Positions 11,730 through 25,865 are shown, counted from the first letter of the stretch. The stretch is DNA of 64,000 nt from Nematostella vectensis (GCF_932526225.1 NC_064042.1:9992040-10056039); one strand, 5' to 3'. The notes: generated by a model from the sequence alone, not told the origin. A program made the numbers and translations.

Positions 11730-13640
11730 CTCTTACGGTTGCTTTTATAGGCAGGGTGCATCTGAGTGTGTATGCCTGCAAGCATTACATCATAAACGAA
11801 GAAGTTGATTGGTTTTCCAGATATTCTTGGTAACGGGTACACGGGCTGGAAAGTAAATGTCTGAGGGATGGGATATACAGTTTTTGTGCTTTTGCTTGCT
11901 TGACTTTGCTGAAGCGACAAATCCAATTCAGCGTGAAGTATTGTTAGATCTATGTGACCTACCAAGAACCACTGGATCAGTTATAAGCCGTCTATCCGGC
12001 CATCATCCACCCCCCATTTTGAAACCTTGGATCCGCCCGTGGATAAGGTTACAAACATTTTCATACATAAAACTAAAATAAAAGTAATAAAAGTAAAAGA
12101 AAGCGCAAAACCTAACGGAACTGACAGTACTAAAAACTTGAGCCAAGATTCGAAAAGGAAAAAGTTGTAACCGAAAGACTCAAAGGTTAATTATGTTGTT
12201 AGCCAAGACAAGGCATCAACAAAAACGAAGTTGGTGTCAACAGAGCGGAGCTGTTTTCTTCGTGTGTTCCATAAATTACAAGCGAAGATTTGTTGTTGTA
12301 AACAAGCTTTGTTTAATTAATTGGTTACATACCTAAAGGTCTTTGAAAATCAAGCATGATTTTTTTCTTAATTAAACTTGTTTTCCTTATAAGAATCCTA
12401 TTAAGATAGCAACCACAACACAAGGATAACTCAAGTGTGAAATAATGGCTTATGAAAAGAGTCATAAACCTCATGAATAAGCCTTAAGCTTGTTAATTTT
12501 TACCGTTTTTTTAATTTTAATAGGCACGCTATTGCACATTTTTCTAGTCTTTCATTTTTTTTTTCTAGCTACCCTACAAAACTCGTTTTGATTGAATTGC
12601 TATCGAGGTTCTCACTGACCAAACTTCCCTTGTCACCGAGTAAACAATATCCACTTTTCTTGACATCCTGTAATTGGGTGGTGTTTCGTCATTTTGTTGA
12701 GCGTTTTGTTTGGAAATTCCCTGCTAGCAAATACCGAGAAAAGAGTCTTCTGCTAGCAGGAAAGTTTGAAAAGGCTCACAGCTTGTTTTACCGGGGGGTG
12801 GAGGGGGGGGGGGGGGGGTCCGGTTGTTTATGGCGTAAAAGCTTGCGGAGTTCAGCAAATCGGAATATTGTACTATCAATGACATTTCAAAAACATTTCA
12901 GATGAGATATTTCCGACATTCTGAAACCTTTTCAGAAAAGGTCTCTTATGTCAGCCCTGTCTCGTAAACAATAGATGAGTAGAAATAAAGTCTAGTAATT
13001 TTCAGTGAAACATGACAGCCCCATTTATTACCTAAACACCGCGCCGTCTTTGTTGACATATCCTGACAGGCTCGCAATTAGCGAACAGATTGGATTTCAA
13101 TGTCAAAACAGATAGAGGCATCTTGTCAAAATTGCGTGACATTTCTGTAATGCGATTGGTTACTTTTGGCCCAGGATTGCGTGACGTGACTTTGTATAAA
13201 TACTGTGCCCCGGTTGATCAGCGGTCATTTAAGAATAAGTCTTTGTCCCAATAGCTTCTAACATCTTTCCCTTCACCCAGCCTCCCAAAACGTTGAACCT
13301 CCTTCGTGGTTCGAATTGTTTCGATTCAATGAGTCCGGGGCATAACTTCTCTAGCCTCGATACTCCCGATGAGAAACGTCTTTACTTCACAGAACACGGG
13401 GCATTATAACAATGGTAAGATGCGAAAATGTATTTAGTCGGCCTTCCATATGACTAGTGTTATTGAAGGAACTCATACTCGGTTATTAATTATATATACT
13501 TACTACTGTAAAACTCTATGAATCGATTTTCGGATCGTCGAGCAAATCATTGGACAATCCTTTTCATATCTTGTATTACTATGAAGCGAGGTTTTCCTTT
13601 AGTTTTGCATAAAACCGTTGGTTTATTTGCCCATAATTGA
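11730..13640. other. Intergenic spacer, no gene recognised
   Basis: AT-rich with scattered short open frames that show no domain or codon signal. A short palindrome at about 12717-12764 (CCCTGCTAGCA ... CTGCTAGCAGG) resembles the ends of the MITE at 48463-49258 and may be a nearly empty copy. A G run lies near 12800-12820. I see nothing else of note. Confidence 0.45.
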
Positions 13641-13642
13641 AT

Positions 13643-14015
13643 CACAGGTAGCCCAGGCAAAGGTTGCTTGTTCGTAGCTCGGAATTCGGCTGTTCTGAGA
13701 GGGGACGAGTAAAGCGTTTTTTGTGTGAAATATTGTCAATAAAATTGCCTTAAAACTAAGAAGATGCCTTGTTGTTGTCAAATTCACGTGTAATACACGA
13801 TTTGGGGGGGTTTCTTAACGGAATTTATGACTTCTCTCCCCTGAGAGTAAAGCGAGTAAAGCGTTTTGTGAAATGTTGTTAATAAAATTTAAGCATGTTC
13901 TAAGTTTTAAGGCAATTTTATTGACAACATTCTACAAAAAACTCTTTACTCGTCCCCTCTCAGATCAGCCGAGTTCCGAACTACGAACAAGCAACCATTG
14001 CCTGGGCTACCTGTG
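13643..14015. mobile_element. 373-bp MITE with long inverted ends (CACAGGTAGCCCAGG family)
   Basis: About 130 bases at each end are inverted copies: CACAGGTAGCCCAGGCAA on the left and its complement on the right, with matching GTTCGTAGCTCGG and TTTTAAGGCAATTTTATTG blocks further in. ATTGAAT flanks both ends (13636-13642 and 14016-14022). A 7-8 bp duplication would fit a hAT-type element. Related partial copies lie at about 34860-35002 and 35200-35457. Confidence 0.8.
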
Positions 14016-14022
14016 ATTGAAT

Positions 14023-15791
14023 CTTACATCATAAAAGCCAATAAAAGAAATCGGTGTTGTCTGCTGCGGTGCGTGTGTATTCATACGATGTTAGAACAAT
14101 ATTGAAACAAAGATAAGATAAGTTTAAAGGTTCTTTCAGTTTTGAAACATTTTTTGGAAGGGCTACTATCAATAGTAATAGAAAGTGTGTGTAAACAGAA
14201 CGAACCTCTTGTTCAAACTTGCCCCATTGTTTTCATTAACAATTTTGGCGCCAAAGCATGTGTACAGCTTTCTCACAATAGCATTGATCTGCTTCGTCTT
14301 GTCCCAAATATCGAGACTAAATCGCAGGCCATTGGAGGCACATTTCATGAGATAGAAGAAAATTATTTTTGGAGAGGTTTATTCACCCTGAAAGGATGTG
14401 TGTTCGTTAGATTCGACCTTACTACAGTAGGAAAATCCCCTAATCATGACTCTCCTTTGAAAGCCTCAAGAGTACAAGCTCACTCACAGCAGCTCGATGT
14501 CTCAAGATTTTGGTTTTAAACGACATCACTCAGTTTTTTGGGAAGCCTTTTTTTTTCTACCCTCTTTTTATGCCAAGTTACCAAAATTTGGTAAAAAAAT
14601 TATCAAACCAAAATCTATATATCAATTCAACATATTTTTCAGGGCCTCAGATTTGTGTCTTGCCAACCATTTTTTTGTGTGGCATACTCTTATTTCAACT
14701 GCCCCTTGAGATTCCTTGTTTTCTTCACTGTATTGTGATAAAAGTTCACTGCACTCTTGTAATATAATACATTAGAAGCCTAAACAGGACATAAAGGATT
14801 ATGGAGTCTGTTCATAATTAATTGTGAAATATGATAAGTTGACCTAAGTTGGTACTTGAAAAGTATCCCTTGCATGCAAGTTCCATTTAAGCAAATTCTA
14901 CTGCACTTCCATGCCTACTTTTTTAGCATGCTGATCATCAATGTGACCTAGTCTCTAATATGTCTACCCCATTCCTAGACCTGCCACTTTGCCATAATTG
15001 TGCATTTTTCTTTGCTGAAAATTGTTTTTATTACCGCACAACTAGTAAAGCCCTGTGCAAACGGCACCAGCACCTGCCACCGTTGCTGACAAATTTTCGA
15101 CTGACTATGGGACAAAGAAAATGTCAAAATGGGAAGTGGACTTACTGACATTTCCTTTTTCTTGTGGTCAGTCGAGCAAGAATTTGCAAGCAATGCTAGT
15201 TGGTGTTGGCACAGTTTGCACGGGGATTAACACTATGAACACCAAAATATGCATGGAATGTTTTTCCAACCAATCACTTGCAAGATGTTTAAACAGTCAA
15301 CTAGAGACATGTCTTTACAATTTGTAGTGTCTAAATTCTTGTGGCTGATTCTTATAAGACAATCAACATTCCAGACATATTTGAGGTGTTCGCCTTTTCA
15401 CATGCAAAATATATGTCAAGTGTGTTTTGACAAGTTGGGAATGTGTCCTTTTTGGCATTTTTACAGCCTGCACATGCAGCCTTTAGTTATTGGTCATCAT
15501 TGATCAAGTTATGTATTTTCTTTTAAAAGCTTGACAGTTTTTATATTGTTTTAAAACTGGGTGTAGAAATTTTACCATCTTACATATAATTGATTTCAAA
15601 TCGGCTACTCAATGTGAAATAATTTGGTGTTAACTTCACTGTGAATCTATTTTGATAGTTCTTAAAAAAATACTTTAGAATAGTGGTATTGCTATAAAAA
15701 TATCAATTCAAATACTGTTCCTTTTTTATTATTTTTTATTGTTATAGAGCACAGTGGGTAAACATAGCTTATTTCTAAACTTAATGTAAAC

Positions 15792-15822
<31 letters not shown>

Positions 15823-18800
15823 TGATTTACCTGTACATTTACCTTTACTATTTCTTTTTTGTATAAAAACTGCTACTCTTTCTTTCTGATCATTTTCCTT
15901 TTCTATAGCACTGTGTTTGACTACCCTAAAAGAAACGAATGGTCCCATTGCATCCCCCTAGAAAAAAAGGCTAATTTTCAGGCTTTTTAGGCTTCATATA
16001 GTTCTTACAATCCACACACAAAAACAGGAAAACACACAAAAAAAAAACCAGACACAATACAAGCCTCATATTAGATACTGTTCCTAAATAGTAAGGAAAT
16101 CTTCAGAGTCTCTAATGCTACAGTCCTTGGTCTTGCTTAATCTCTTAAGTCCTACGTCATCTCTCTATTCCAGATCAGGGCGGGATTTAGTTACATTCTC
16201 TACTGACCTCGAGTCAAAATTTTCCAATGATTCTTGACCCTGTTTAGAAGTGTTGGGTACTACTCCCTACCTTACATATTTTGCCGATAGACAAATTGTG
16301 TAAGCAACAACAACAGTATTGAAAACCTTCAGGCAAATTTACTCATTTATTTCTAATGGATCAATTGTATTGTTTTTCAATGAAAGCCTTAAAATGACCA
16401 GTTGCAGATAGACTTTGATATCACTATCTTACTGCTAAAGGTCTAGTTTTGATGTCAAATCAAAATTCTCTTTAATTACATTTTGATCATTTCCAGACAA
16501 TAAGACATTTTTATGTCTTTTCTAGTTTTCCAGTAATATCATTTAGATTTTCTGCGATAACACAAGAATGTAAAAAAAAAATACAGTGATAGCATCAGCT
16601 ATCTAGATCAGTCTGGTATGTAGCCAAATCCGACAATAAACGTCCAGTGGAGATACTGCAAAGACAGCTGTGCCATGTGACCTCCACCTGGCCCTATTGT
16701 GTAATGTGACAGGTGAGCTCCACCTGGCCCTATTGTGTGATAATACAATACAGCACCAGTACTGATTACACTAGCTTTATAAATCGTATACAACTATTTC
16801 AAATAAGGTTGCACTGGGGAATCCATGTGTCGTGACCCGCAGTACTTCATGGGTATTAAAAAATAGTTCAAGCCGAATCTGATTGGTCAAAGTTGTTCAG
16901 CATGGCCCGCTTTCTGTGTCCTCACTAAGCAATAAGCGTAAATAAAAAAAACACAGGTTTAGAAAGCTTTAGCAATCTTGTTTATGTACCTCTAAATGTC
17001 CACAAGGCGTTCAGTGACCATAATTTAGCCATATATACGTTACCCATGAACCAAGCGGGCTATGATACATTGATTCACGGGTGCAACGTTATTTGAAATA
17101 GGTTTATATGAATCGGGTGTTAAATGAAAGTTTTTTGTGACACATTCCTAGTCACATTTCAAGGAAATTGTTCTAACTAAACTCAAGAAAACCCTAGATG
17201 CACGTGATGCGAGAGAGATAATTCCTTTAATGTAACATAGTTCTTCTACACTATTTTTGCACAGAAAACCACTGGCCCCAAGGGGAAATGCTTTCTAATT
17301 TCCGGCAGCAAAAGAGTAAATGGATTTTGCATTTGAGCGAGTTTTTTTTTTTTGTACCATAATTTTCCGGGCGCTGCGTGTGATTTGAATAGTTCAATAG
17401 GCAAAGAAGCGAGAGCACTACTTATTTGAAGGTCAGCAAGTTTGACAGGTTTTTTTTAATTAAGCCGCATCGATTTACATATACACAATTGGCTGCGTAT
17501 TCGGCAATGTGTCGTTATCACTAATGTATGCGTAGTAGAGCCGGTGACCTTGTTTGCGCAGATGAAGTCATACCCTAAAAATAGAACCTTGAATGAGATA
17601 AAAGCGAGCCGTTGCGTGTTTGTGTGCGTAGAATATGCCGGCTCCTATTCCATACGCATCGCTAGAATCACAGCATCGCCCATCGCTTTCTAAATGTGAG
17701 TAGTTGATATTACAAATATCCTTAATGAAATGGATATTCGATAATTGTTTGACCAATTTCCAAACTAAGTTTTTTTTTACTAATTTATTAAAGATAGTAT
17801 TTCAATTTTTGAAGCGTTTTTTTTTGCGCCAAAATCTGTAGATTTGAAAGATCTGTGTGCTCCCCAGTGCTGGACATTTTACAAAAGCGAAACTAATATT
17901 TACGATTAATTAGCATGACGGCAAAGCAGACGTTAGAATTACCCACGCACTAAAAGATAAATGTGGTAGCGCGAACTGAAATCTAACGTTTGCGCCGTCG
18001 TAAATTGAAAACGTCCCTAGTGTTATCTACGCTAAGACCATAAGATGCTATCATGCTATCAGGTCTTATAGTTACAAACAAGACACTGTTCCCGGCTTAG
18101 CTATAAAAAAATAGTTGGGTTTACAGCAATTGCTGGTCGAAGAGTATCTCCGAAACTTACCATGCAAATGTCAACATATATTGGCTGGTAGCTTATTTTA
18201 ACGCGAGCAAAGTGTGCACAATAGAAGAATGTGTGGAGTGTTTATTAACGGCCGAACTAATTATTGTAATTTCCGCGTTGACTAGGGCTTCAAGGGCAGT
18301 TTTGATTTCTTTAGTAAAGCCAGTCCTAGTTTGACCATCTTATTTAGTTAAACTTTCTATTACGTGCCTTATCTCACGCACGCTCGTATAGAACATTGTA
18401 GAAAATCTTAGGTACTTGAACTTGACGCTAGAACATTCTGGAATCTGCCATATTTACTTTTTTTCCTGCCCGCTAGATTATTCTAAAACATTCTAGAGCA
18501 ATTTTCGGTCATTATAAGTAAAAATGATGTAATGTTTCTATTGTTAGTAATTAGAACTGAGGCGTAATAAGGTATCTAAGCATAACGTTATGCAACCCAT
18601 GCTGTCAGATCCTAGGTGACCGAAGGAATATGGGAGCTAAGTAAATTTTATTTTCCCATGAGCTTTATGACCCCCTCCTTAACAGTCTGTCAAGGAGGGT
18701 ATAAACAGTCCTTCCCTAATGAAAAACCCTTCTGTGATCTTGTGGCTTAGGCTAAGTTCAAAGGTCGTATTATCCAAGAGCCGTATTCGATGCCAATGCA

Positions 18801-19185
18801 AATTAAGAAAATACAAGAAGTTGTGTACTAAATCTTAGTGTGTGAGTATTTTATGCAAAAAGGCCGGCTCATCAGCTCTAGAATTTCATAGATATTTTTA
18901 CTACCACCATTGGTGATTCCAAGGTCTAAAAGCAGAATTGATTTGAAAATGGCATTAATAATATTATGAACAATACAGAGGTATAGAGTAAAGAAAGGAG
19001 GCAGTTTGATTGGCTGAAGGCATCAAATACAGTTTTCGAGAACAATACAATACTCTCGATAACTGTTAAATAACCGATTTTTTATGTAACAGTAAACGTA
19101 GTTTATTCCTGTATTTATGCGACTCATACTTTGTAGTAGTCTGTTAAGTATATATAATTAATCATACGTCATATATTTTTTTAAG
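14023..19185. other. Long gene-free stretch before the 19-kb gene
   Basis: I find no supported coding exon here. It holds a (TA)n microsatellite at about 15796-15822, a 35-bp direct duplication around CTCCACCTGGCCCTATTGTGT (about 16680-16740), and dispersed-repeat sequence at about 16610-17090 that recurs at 30100, 32270 and 52905. Upstream exons of the next gene may be present but I could not identify them. Confidence 0.45.
16790..17090. repeat. Dispersed repeat, copy 1
   Basis: The blocks TTTCAAATAAGGTT, GAAAGCTTTAGCA, TCTTGTTTATGTACCTCT and TACCCATGAACCA appear here and, in the same order, at about 32275-32440 and 52910-53080. The second and third copies lie inside the duplicated Frizzled-domain block; this one is outside it, so the repeat is older than that duplication. 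Confidence 0.65.
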
Positions 19186-19217
19186 GCTCTGTTTCACAAA
19201 CACAATCGTCGTATGTT

Positions 19218-22200
19218 ATGCAACAGTTCCCATATGGCGACCAACAGCAGTACAACGCCCAGTTGTACTCCAACAGCCAAGGCCTACCTCAGCAGACTAA
19301 CCATCCCTCCTATCGGCACAACACAGAACAACCCGGCTATGCACAGCTCTATCATTCACAAAGATCCATCTTGGGACGGTCCGTAGGATATCCGCGAACA
19401 TACTTCAGCACAGGATCAGATGCATCTGGGACATCCACCCCTGTTTACACCAATATACAACCAGCTGTACCGTTTGGATATCCTAGGAGTACTTCACAGC
19501 AGCCTCCCCAGCAAGTAGTTAATCCGTACATATACCAGTCATCTCCATCGCACACTTCAGTGAGATTCCAATCTCTGGCTGGGCCCGGTGCACAAAGCTA
19601 TGTTCAACAGGGACAACAGAGTTTAAGTCATCAGGAAAACCACAATAATGCGAGAACCCAGTCATCACCTAATCAAGACATCGAACTCCAGAAGGAAGCC
19701 AATGCCAAACGCACGGCGGATAGCATAGCCCAGATGAGGCAGAATCTTCTACTAGAGATCATAGCACAGACAGAGAAAGAGAGTATGCGTCCCGCTAAAC
19801 GAGCTCTGAATGCTCAAACGGGCGTCGGCTTCGACTGGGGAGAGAACTTTCCTAGAATAGGAGAAGTACAATCAATGTGCGACAGGCGACAGAACACTCC
19901 TCCGTTAAACAGTCCAGATATTGTTGCCGATTTGAATATCAGCGAGAGCTCTTCGCGGACTGCATCGCCTCACAGGATCAGCTCCCAAAAGACCAGCCTC
20001 CCTCTAACAAAAATCGCCGAGGTGATTGTTGCTGGGAAGTTGGATCCTATCCTTGCGAGGTTGATTGGCGAACATTCTGCATCTCCAAACACTCCCATGT
20101 CTCAGTCAGCTCTACAAGCCATCACTTTGTCACCAGTCACAAATACAAGCCTCAGCACAGTGAATGCGGCGCCTAGTGCCCCAGTGACTACGCAGGGGAA
20201 TGTTATCGCTGCTAATCAAAACACAAGCATTTTCCCTGGACAAAACGTACATTTCGGGATTTCGTCGTCTGTTCATAAACTAGCAAGCGAAATAACCGCT
20301 GGCCACTTCAACCCTTATTTTCAGAGAATTCAAAACCAAATGAACGCAAATGTGACGCCTGTTCAAGCAACATCCGCCACACCTCAATACGACAGTGCCC
20401 AGCATCAAATTGTTAACCCTGTCGCAGAGTCTCCAATTGTACCCTCTCTACTTAATCAATCCGCTCCGCCAAACCAATCATCATCAAGCATGCCCACAGT
20501 CAGTCAGTCTGTAGCTGTTCGTCAACCAGGAATTAGTAGAGAGCCTGCATCAACACAGGTAGTCAGTGAAGTTGTAGCCCCACCCTTGCCAGTGATCAGC
20601 TGCTGCCTTAGCCTTGCAGTTCCTGATCGAGTTACTGCCTCCTCTGGGTCAACAAGTCTCCAGAAGTCTGCTGAACAACCTCAGATGCAGAGAGGGCCCT
20701 CCCTAGGTAATTACGTCACGATTGGGAAACGCATCGACTATGTGAATGATGAGGATGGAAAGAAAGATGGTGAGAAAGAAACGGTAAGTTTTATTAAGGA
20801 ATTGTTTTCTGTTGTCTTTAAAAGAGTTACTCGGATGAGGAGGAGAAAGCCTCATATGTAAGAAATTTGATTAAAAAAGAAAATTGCTACCTTTTTGTGC
20901 TACAAAAAAGGTCTCCCATCAGGTTGTTGATGAGGTTTTTACTAATGTGCTTATTTTTCTCAGGAGACAAACGGAGACGATGACGTTGTGATAACCTTGG
21001 TAACAACTAAAGATGCGATGCGTGGTCCAGTTGAAGTAATTGACGTAGAGGACTTCATCCCTTCCACTGGAATAAAGATAAAGGAAGAGCCGGAAGACCA
21101 CCCTACAGTCATTGCCAGTACACAGAATGGCACTACCCCAACAGCGGCGAATAATACCCCACCTGTTGAGAGTGGCAGTACCAGTACCCAATCTTTATCA
21201 CAGGAGTCAAGCACAAGAATCAACTCAGTCTCTGGTAGCCCTCCTATGGAAAGTGGCTACATGCAGTCCAGTCCAAGCAACAACACTCTTTCTGGTATCC
21301 CAGATGCGGATAATGGCAGAACCCGATCAGCATCACAGAACTCCAGCTCCAATATCGACCTCCTCTCCCAGGTTGTGAGTAATTTGACTACCACGTTCTA
21401 TCTTCACTCGCTCCAGCGTGCAGCATCCTTAACTGATTCTGAATCTTCTAACGACGAAGGTATGTCAACTCCAGTAGAGGACCAAGTTGAACAAGCTCAA
21501 ATAACTCCGACCCCCTCTTACATTGTTAAAGATCTAAAGGTTATTGCAAGCGAAGCCCTTAGAAAAATGGCAAGGCCTGCAGATGACCAAGATATATTTG
21601 ATCAACAAGGAATGTTTTTAGTTGCTAAGCCAGTCCCTAATGAGGCGATTCCGTCTCCCGTGCAAGAGGCTCCTTCAGCAGAGAAATCCGATTCTGAAAG
21701 CTGTGATTATACATCTTCGTCAGACGCCCATGTAGTCCATGTACCAGATAAAAGCGCCCAGCCGTCGAAAACTTCAAAGAAATCCGGAGCCGATTTGGTT
21801 AAAAGCCTTATCAAAACACGGGAAAAAATACGAAACGAAACAATTGACTTTAAGAGGGTATTTCTACAGAGACTTGAAAAGAAGTTTGAGAAATGCTTAC
21901 GAAAAGTCAAGAGTTTTGAGGAGTACTCCTCAGATTATGTCGATCAATTGTTGTTGGAATCTACCTACTTACGAGCGAAGGACGCCTCGATGGAGTCACG
22001 TGATTCGCAGGTGCAAGATTCGGGAAGAGCTTCGGTCTGTGAGTCAGAGGAGTCTACGTTAGAGCAGCCTCATATTTCAGTATCCAAACGACAAAGTGTC
22101 TCCGACAGCAATGCAAACAGTGAGGCAGACTATGAGGTCGTTCCAAATAACCCTAAAGCTAAACAGGAAACTCATAATAATGAATGTCTAGTTTCACATA

Positions 22201-24647
22201 ATTGCAATGCAGTTCCTTTAGATGATGAATCACAGAACGTTGAATACAGCAAGGAAGAATCAAGTCCTGTAGCGTCGGTGGAACCCCAGCACGAAGAAGA
22301 TGAGGTTTTCATAGAGCCTGCAGATCTTTCAATGGAAGCGCCCAGTCCAGTTTTTCAATCGCCAATGTCCAGGCTTTTCTCGGAGGAGCCGGAACCGGGT
22401 TCGGAGTATGAAAAACAAGTACAGAAAGAAACTTACTACTCTATTAACTTAAGAAACGAGGCGGACGACTGTTTGAAGCCATTAAAGAGTTATACAGCAG
22501 TTGAGAGCAGGGGTCAGATCGTGCATCCGGATTCCAATGATGAAAAGGAAAAGGACCTCGCAGAACTTATGAAGTCAGGAGTAGCGACAGGAGAAAAAGA
22601 AAGTGATGGAAAGGAACAGAGCGGAATGCGTGCGAGCGGTAGCTGTGGAAATGTTGGAATAGGAGAGGGACGGTGTGGAATGGTGGAGAACCCTGTTAGA
22701 ATTGAGAAAAGGATAGATAATAGAAATGTTTCAACCCGAAAAGGTCACAAGAGAACCGAGAATTACAATGACAGGAAGAGAGATGGAAAAGAGGGTATTG
22801 ATGGAAAGCGAGAACGACTCTCTAGCTCTAGCTCGAATGATTTTCAACAGTCAAAAATGATAAAACATTCTCATCTCGAGAAGTCGCTTAGACAGGCGAT
22901 GCGAGAGCTGGAACACTCATCAGAAAACTCTTCTGAGGAAGAGAAGAGAAAGGTTAGAAAGAAGAAGTTAGTGGAGTTTAAAAACAAGCATGGTTTGGAT
23001 GTGAAAAAGATGGATGAATCGGAGAAAAGGGAAAAAGTGCAACAGGTGATGAGCATGTTCAATTCTACTGTGAGTCAGCATTCCCCCGATTCACGTGGTA
23101 ACTCTCGTGGGGGCTCTCTGGATAATGTATCACAGCAAAGACGCCATTCGCCACAAACGTGTCCCGAAATAAACGAACCGCAGTCCCCAAAGTCACCGCA
23201 GGATCTACACAAGACATTAAGAGATGGTATGAACATTGTACCGGTAAATCAGGGCCGTTTAGACAAAAACATTAAGAAAGATCATAACAAGTTAAACAAC
23301 AAAGAGTACCCAATCATTACTGCGAAGCAAGGAAAGTCTGTCAAAAAAAGAAGCAAAGGCAGGCTGCACGAGATCGCTAAACGACTGACGCTAATAAATT
23401 CCGGTCACTCGTCGAGTATTCGGCGAGGATCGAACGTGAAAGAGAAAGGACACAATAGGATGGACGTGCGGGTACGGCATGCATCATGCACGAGACCTGT
23501 TAATGATGAGTCATCTAAAGGAAATCGTATTCGTCAGCGTTCTCCAGTTAATGCAGATGGTTCTCGTCAGCGTTCTCCAGTTAATGCAGATGGTTCTCGT
23601 CAGCGTTCTCCAGTTAATGCAGATGGTTCTCGTCAGTGGTCTCCAGTTAATGCAGATGGTTCTCGTCATTGGTCTCCAGTTAATGCAGATGGTCCTCGTC
23701 AGCGGTCTCCAGTTAATGCAAATGGTTCTCGTCAGCGGTCTCCATTTGATGCAGATGGTCCTCGTCAACGTTCTCTAGTTAATTCAGATTGTCCTCGTCA
23801 ACGTTCTCTAGTTAATTCAGATTGTCCTCGTCAGCGGTCTCCAGTTAATGCAGATGGTTCTCGTCAGTGGTCTCCAGTTAATGCAGATGGTTCTCGTCAG
23901 TGGTCTCCAGTTAATGATGCAGATGGTCCTCGTCAGTGGTTTCCAGTTAATGCAGATGGTTCTCGTCAGCGGTCCCCTGATACCGTCATGAAAAGATCGC
24001 AAGCGTCCAACGAGACAACAGATATTACAAGACATGTGAACAAAAGAACAACTGACACGGAAACTACTCGAAGGCGGTCTCCAGAAACGACCTTGAAAAG
24101 ACCAAACCCGTCAAGCGGGGTGCCGTACGAGGGTGCAAAGAAGAGTAGAGAAAGCTTCAGCCAAGAGCGGCGATTTGAAGTTCATACGAAAAATGTGAAA
24201 TTAGGCGAAAAAAGCGGTGTTCTCGTGACATCTCTGGGAACACTGGAGTGTGGAGAAAGACCTTGTAAAACTGGTCCAGCTGAGATTGCTCGACAAGGTC
24301 CCGGTGGGGATGGATATCCAAAACAGGACCCCAAAAAGAAAGCCGACACCTCGCCAAGCTCTAGAACAGACGAGAGAACTAAGAACTTCATGACATCTGC
24401 TGGAAACCAATTAGATGAGGGCAGACCTCGGATATCCGGTCATGCCGTGAATGCTCCAAGGGATTCTGGTCAAGGTGGAATTCTCAAGACGGGAAACGAA
24501 ACGCAACTGAGCGACGGCCGTCCAGTCAAGGAGAAAGGTTCCGTTTGCAACAGACCGGCAAAGAGCCCATCCTCTGATGGACACAGCCCTCCGTCTTCTG
24601 ATGGAGACAGCCCTTCAAGGAGCATCTGGTCCGTGTTCCAATGGTGA
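19218..24647 (+). CDS. Large disordered Ser/Gln/Pro-rich protein with RSPVNADG repeats (exons 19218-20783 and 20964-24647)
   Basis: I do not recognise the family. Two exons join in phase 0: the first ends before GTAAGT at 20784, and the second follows TTTTTCTCAG and runs to the stop at 24647. Together they encode about 1749 residues. The N-terminal 200 residues are Gln/Tyr/Ser-rich. Two similar short helices follow (KIAEVIVAGKLDP and KLASEITAGHFNP). After the junction, VIDVEDF followed by IKIKEEPED resembles a SUMO-interaction motif next to a sumoylation site. A helical segment lies around LIKTREKIRNETIDFKRVF, then a charged region, 13-14 copies of an 11-residue repeat, and an Arg/Ser-rich tail. 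Nuclear chromatin or RNA association is an inference. The ATG at 19218 may not be the true start: the frame is open back to a possible acceptor at 19185, and the preceding residues have the same composition, so upstream exons are likely. Confidence 0.75.
23525..23972 (+). repeat. 33-bp coding minisatellite (RQRSPVNADGS units)
   Basis: Thirteen to fourteen units of 33 bases encode (S/P)RQ(R/W)SPVNADG. Variants include Trp for Arg, LVNSDC and FDADG. One unit carries an extra codon (VNDADG), so the frame is kept. Local runs of shared variants, such as two adjacent LVNSDC units, indicate recent unit duplication. The RSP core is a plausible proline-directed kinase site. Confidence 0.9.
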
Positions 24648-25865
24648 TCTAGGAGGCGGTCCGACTACGCTGTTTCTGGGCGAAGACTAGCAGATCTGTA
24701 TTCAGTATACAGATGCCATGTTACATGGCTTGTAAATAGTTTTATTTATACGTACTGTAGCATTGATTTTGTAGTGTTTTTTTTATAGTTGGTCCGTTTC
24801 CGTGGGATTTGTGGTCGAAGGTGAATCATCATTAAGGCTTATGATTAACCTCCTGGTCTAGTAAATCCCCACGGATTCGGCTCCTTTTCAAAATGTGTGT
24901 AGTGTAGAGTGATTTTATTCTGATATAACAGTATTTTACTTGGAATAATATCACCACCCAGCCGATTCTAAACTAAACTACATTTAACAATATATATTAC
25001 TTAGAATAATATCACCACCCAACCTATAGAAACCCACGTGAAAAATTGAGATATTTACTTATGAATTTCACTTGAAAGAAAATATATATATATATTAGTG
25101 TTTTGTACAACATATTGTTTTCGGGATTTTTATTGAGTAATTATACTCGGTTTTTAATTTATTATTACAGCAAAGTGTATATCTTGGTCGTTTCGATTAA
25201 CTATTTAATACATATTGATTATGATTGTATGATTTAGTATAGTTTTACTTCTGTACAGGAATGTTTTATTCATGCACAGGAATGAAGAAATTGAAATTTT
25301 TAAAAGTTTGTTATTCATAAGTATATCAAAAAAGTGGTGGAGGAACCGTGTAAGCAAAGTGTAATGGTTGAAGTACCATAACAAAAGAGAACAACGACAA
25401 TGTATTAGTTCTAAATAAGCTAAAGTATATTCTGTCCGTTCTAGAAATTAGCTATAGCTATAAAGTGCTCATTATATAGTATTCATAACTCCAATCATCC
25501 TTAACCTCCCTCGCCGGGGATTTTAGGAGGTTGGTATACGGCCAGCCTAAAACTCCTGCAGGGGGGTGGGGGCTAAAGCATTCCCTGTTATTATGTAGTA
25601 GACTAGGCACAAACGGGGTTTATCATTTCCTGATTTCGTGGACGCCTACTTCTAACAAGTGGTTTTAAAGAAGGCTATAGTTTATATGGTTGTGTTGGTA
25701 TTTGAATCTGCGAATTTTTTTCAACCGACTGCAATCTGGGGATAACATGCAATGGAAGTGAATATTATTGCAGATTGCCCTGGCTATTTATTCGACAACC
25801 GCCGTGGAAGTACCCGAGGATGTCGATGAAGAGTGGCGGTGTACCTTGAGTCTATTGATCTTTTT

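Noticed and set aside
14142-15503. Several 60-125 codon plus-strand frames
   Set aside because: No shared frame, no splice signals linking them, no recognisable domain, and composition like the surrounding AT-rich spacer.
23479-24035. Long alternative frames on both strands over the RSPVNADG repeat
   Set aside because: They are shadows of the 33-bp unit, which is a multiple of three. The enclosing 1200-codon frame with splice support is the real one.
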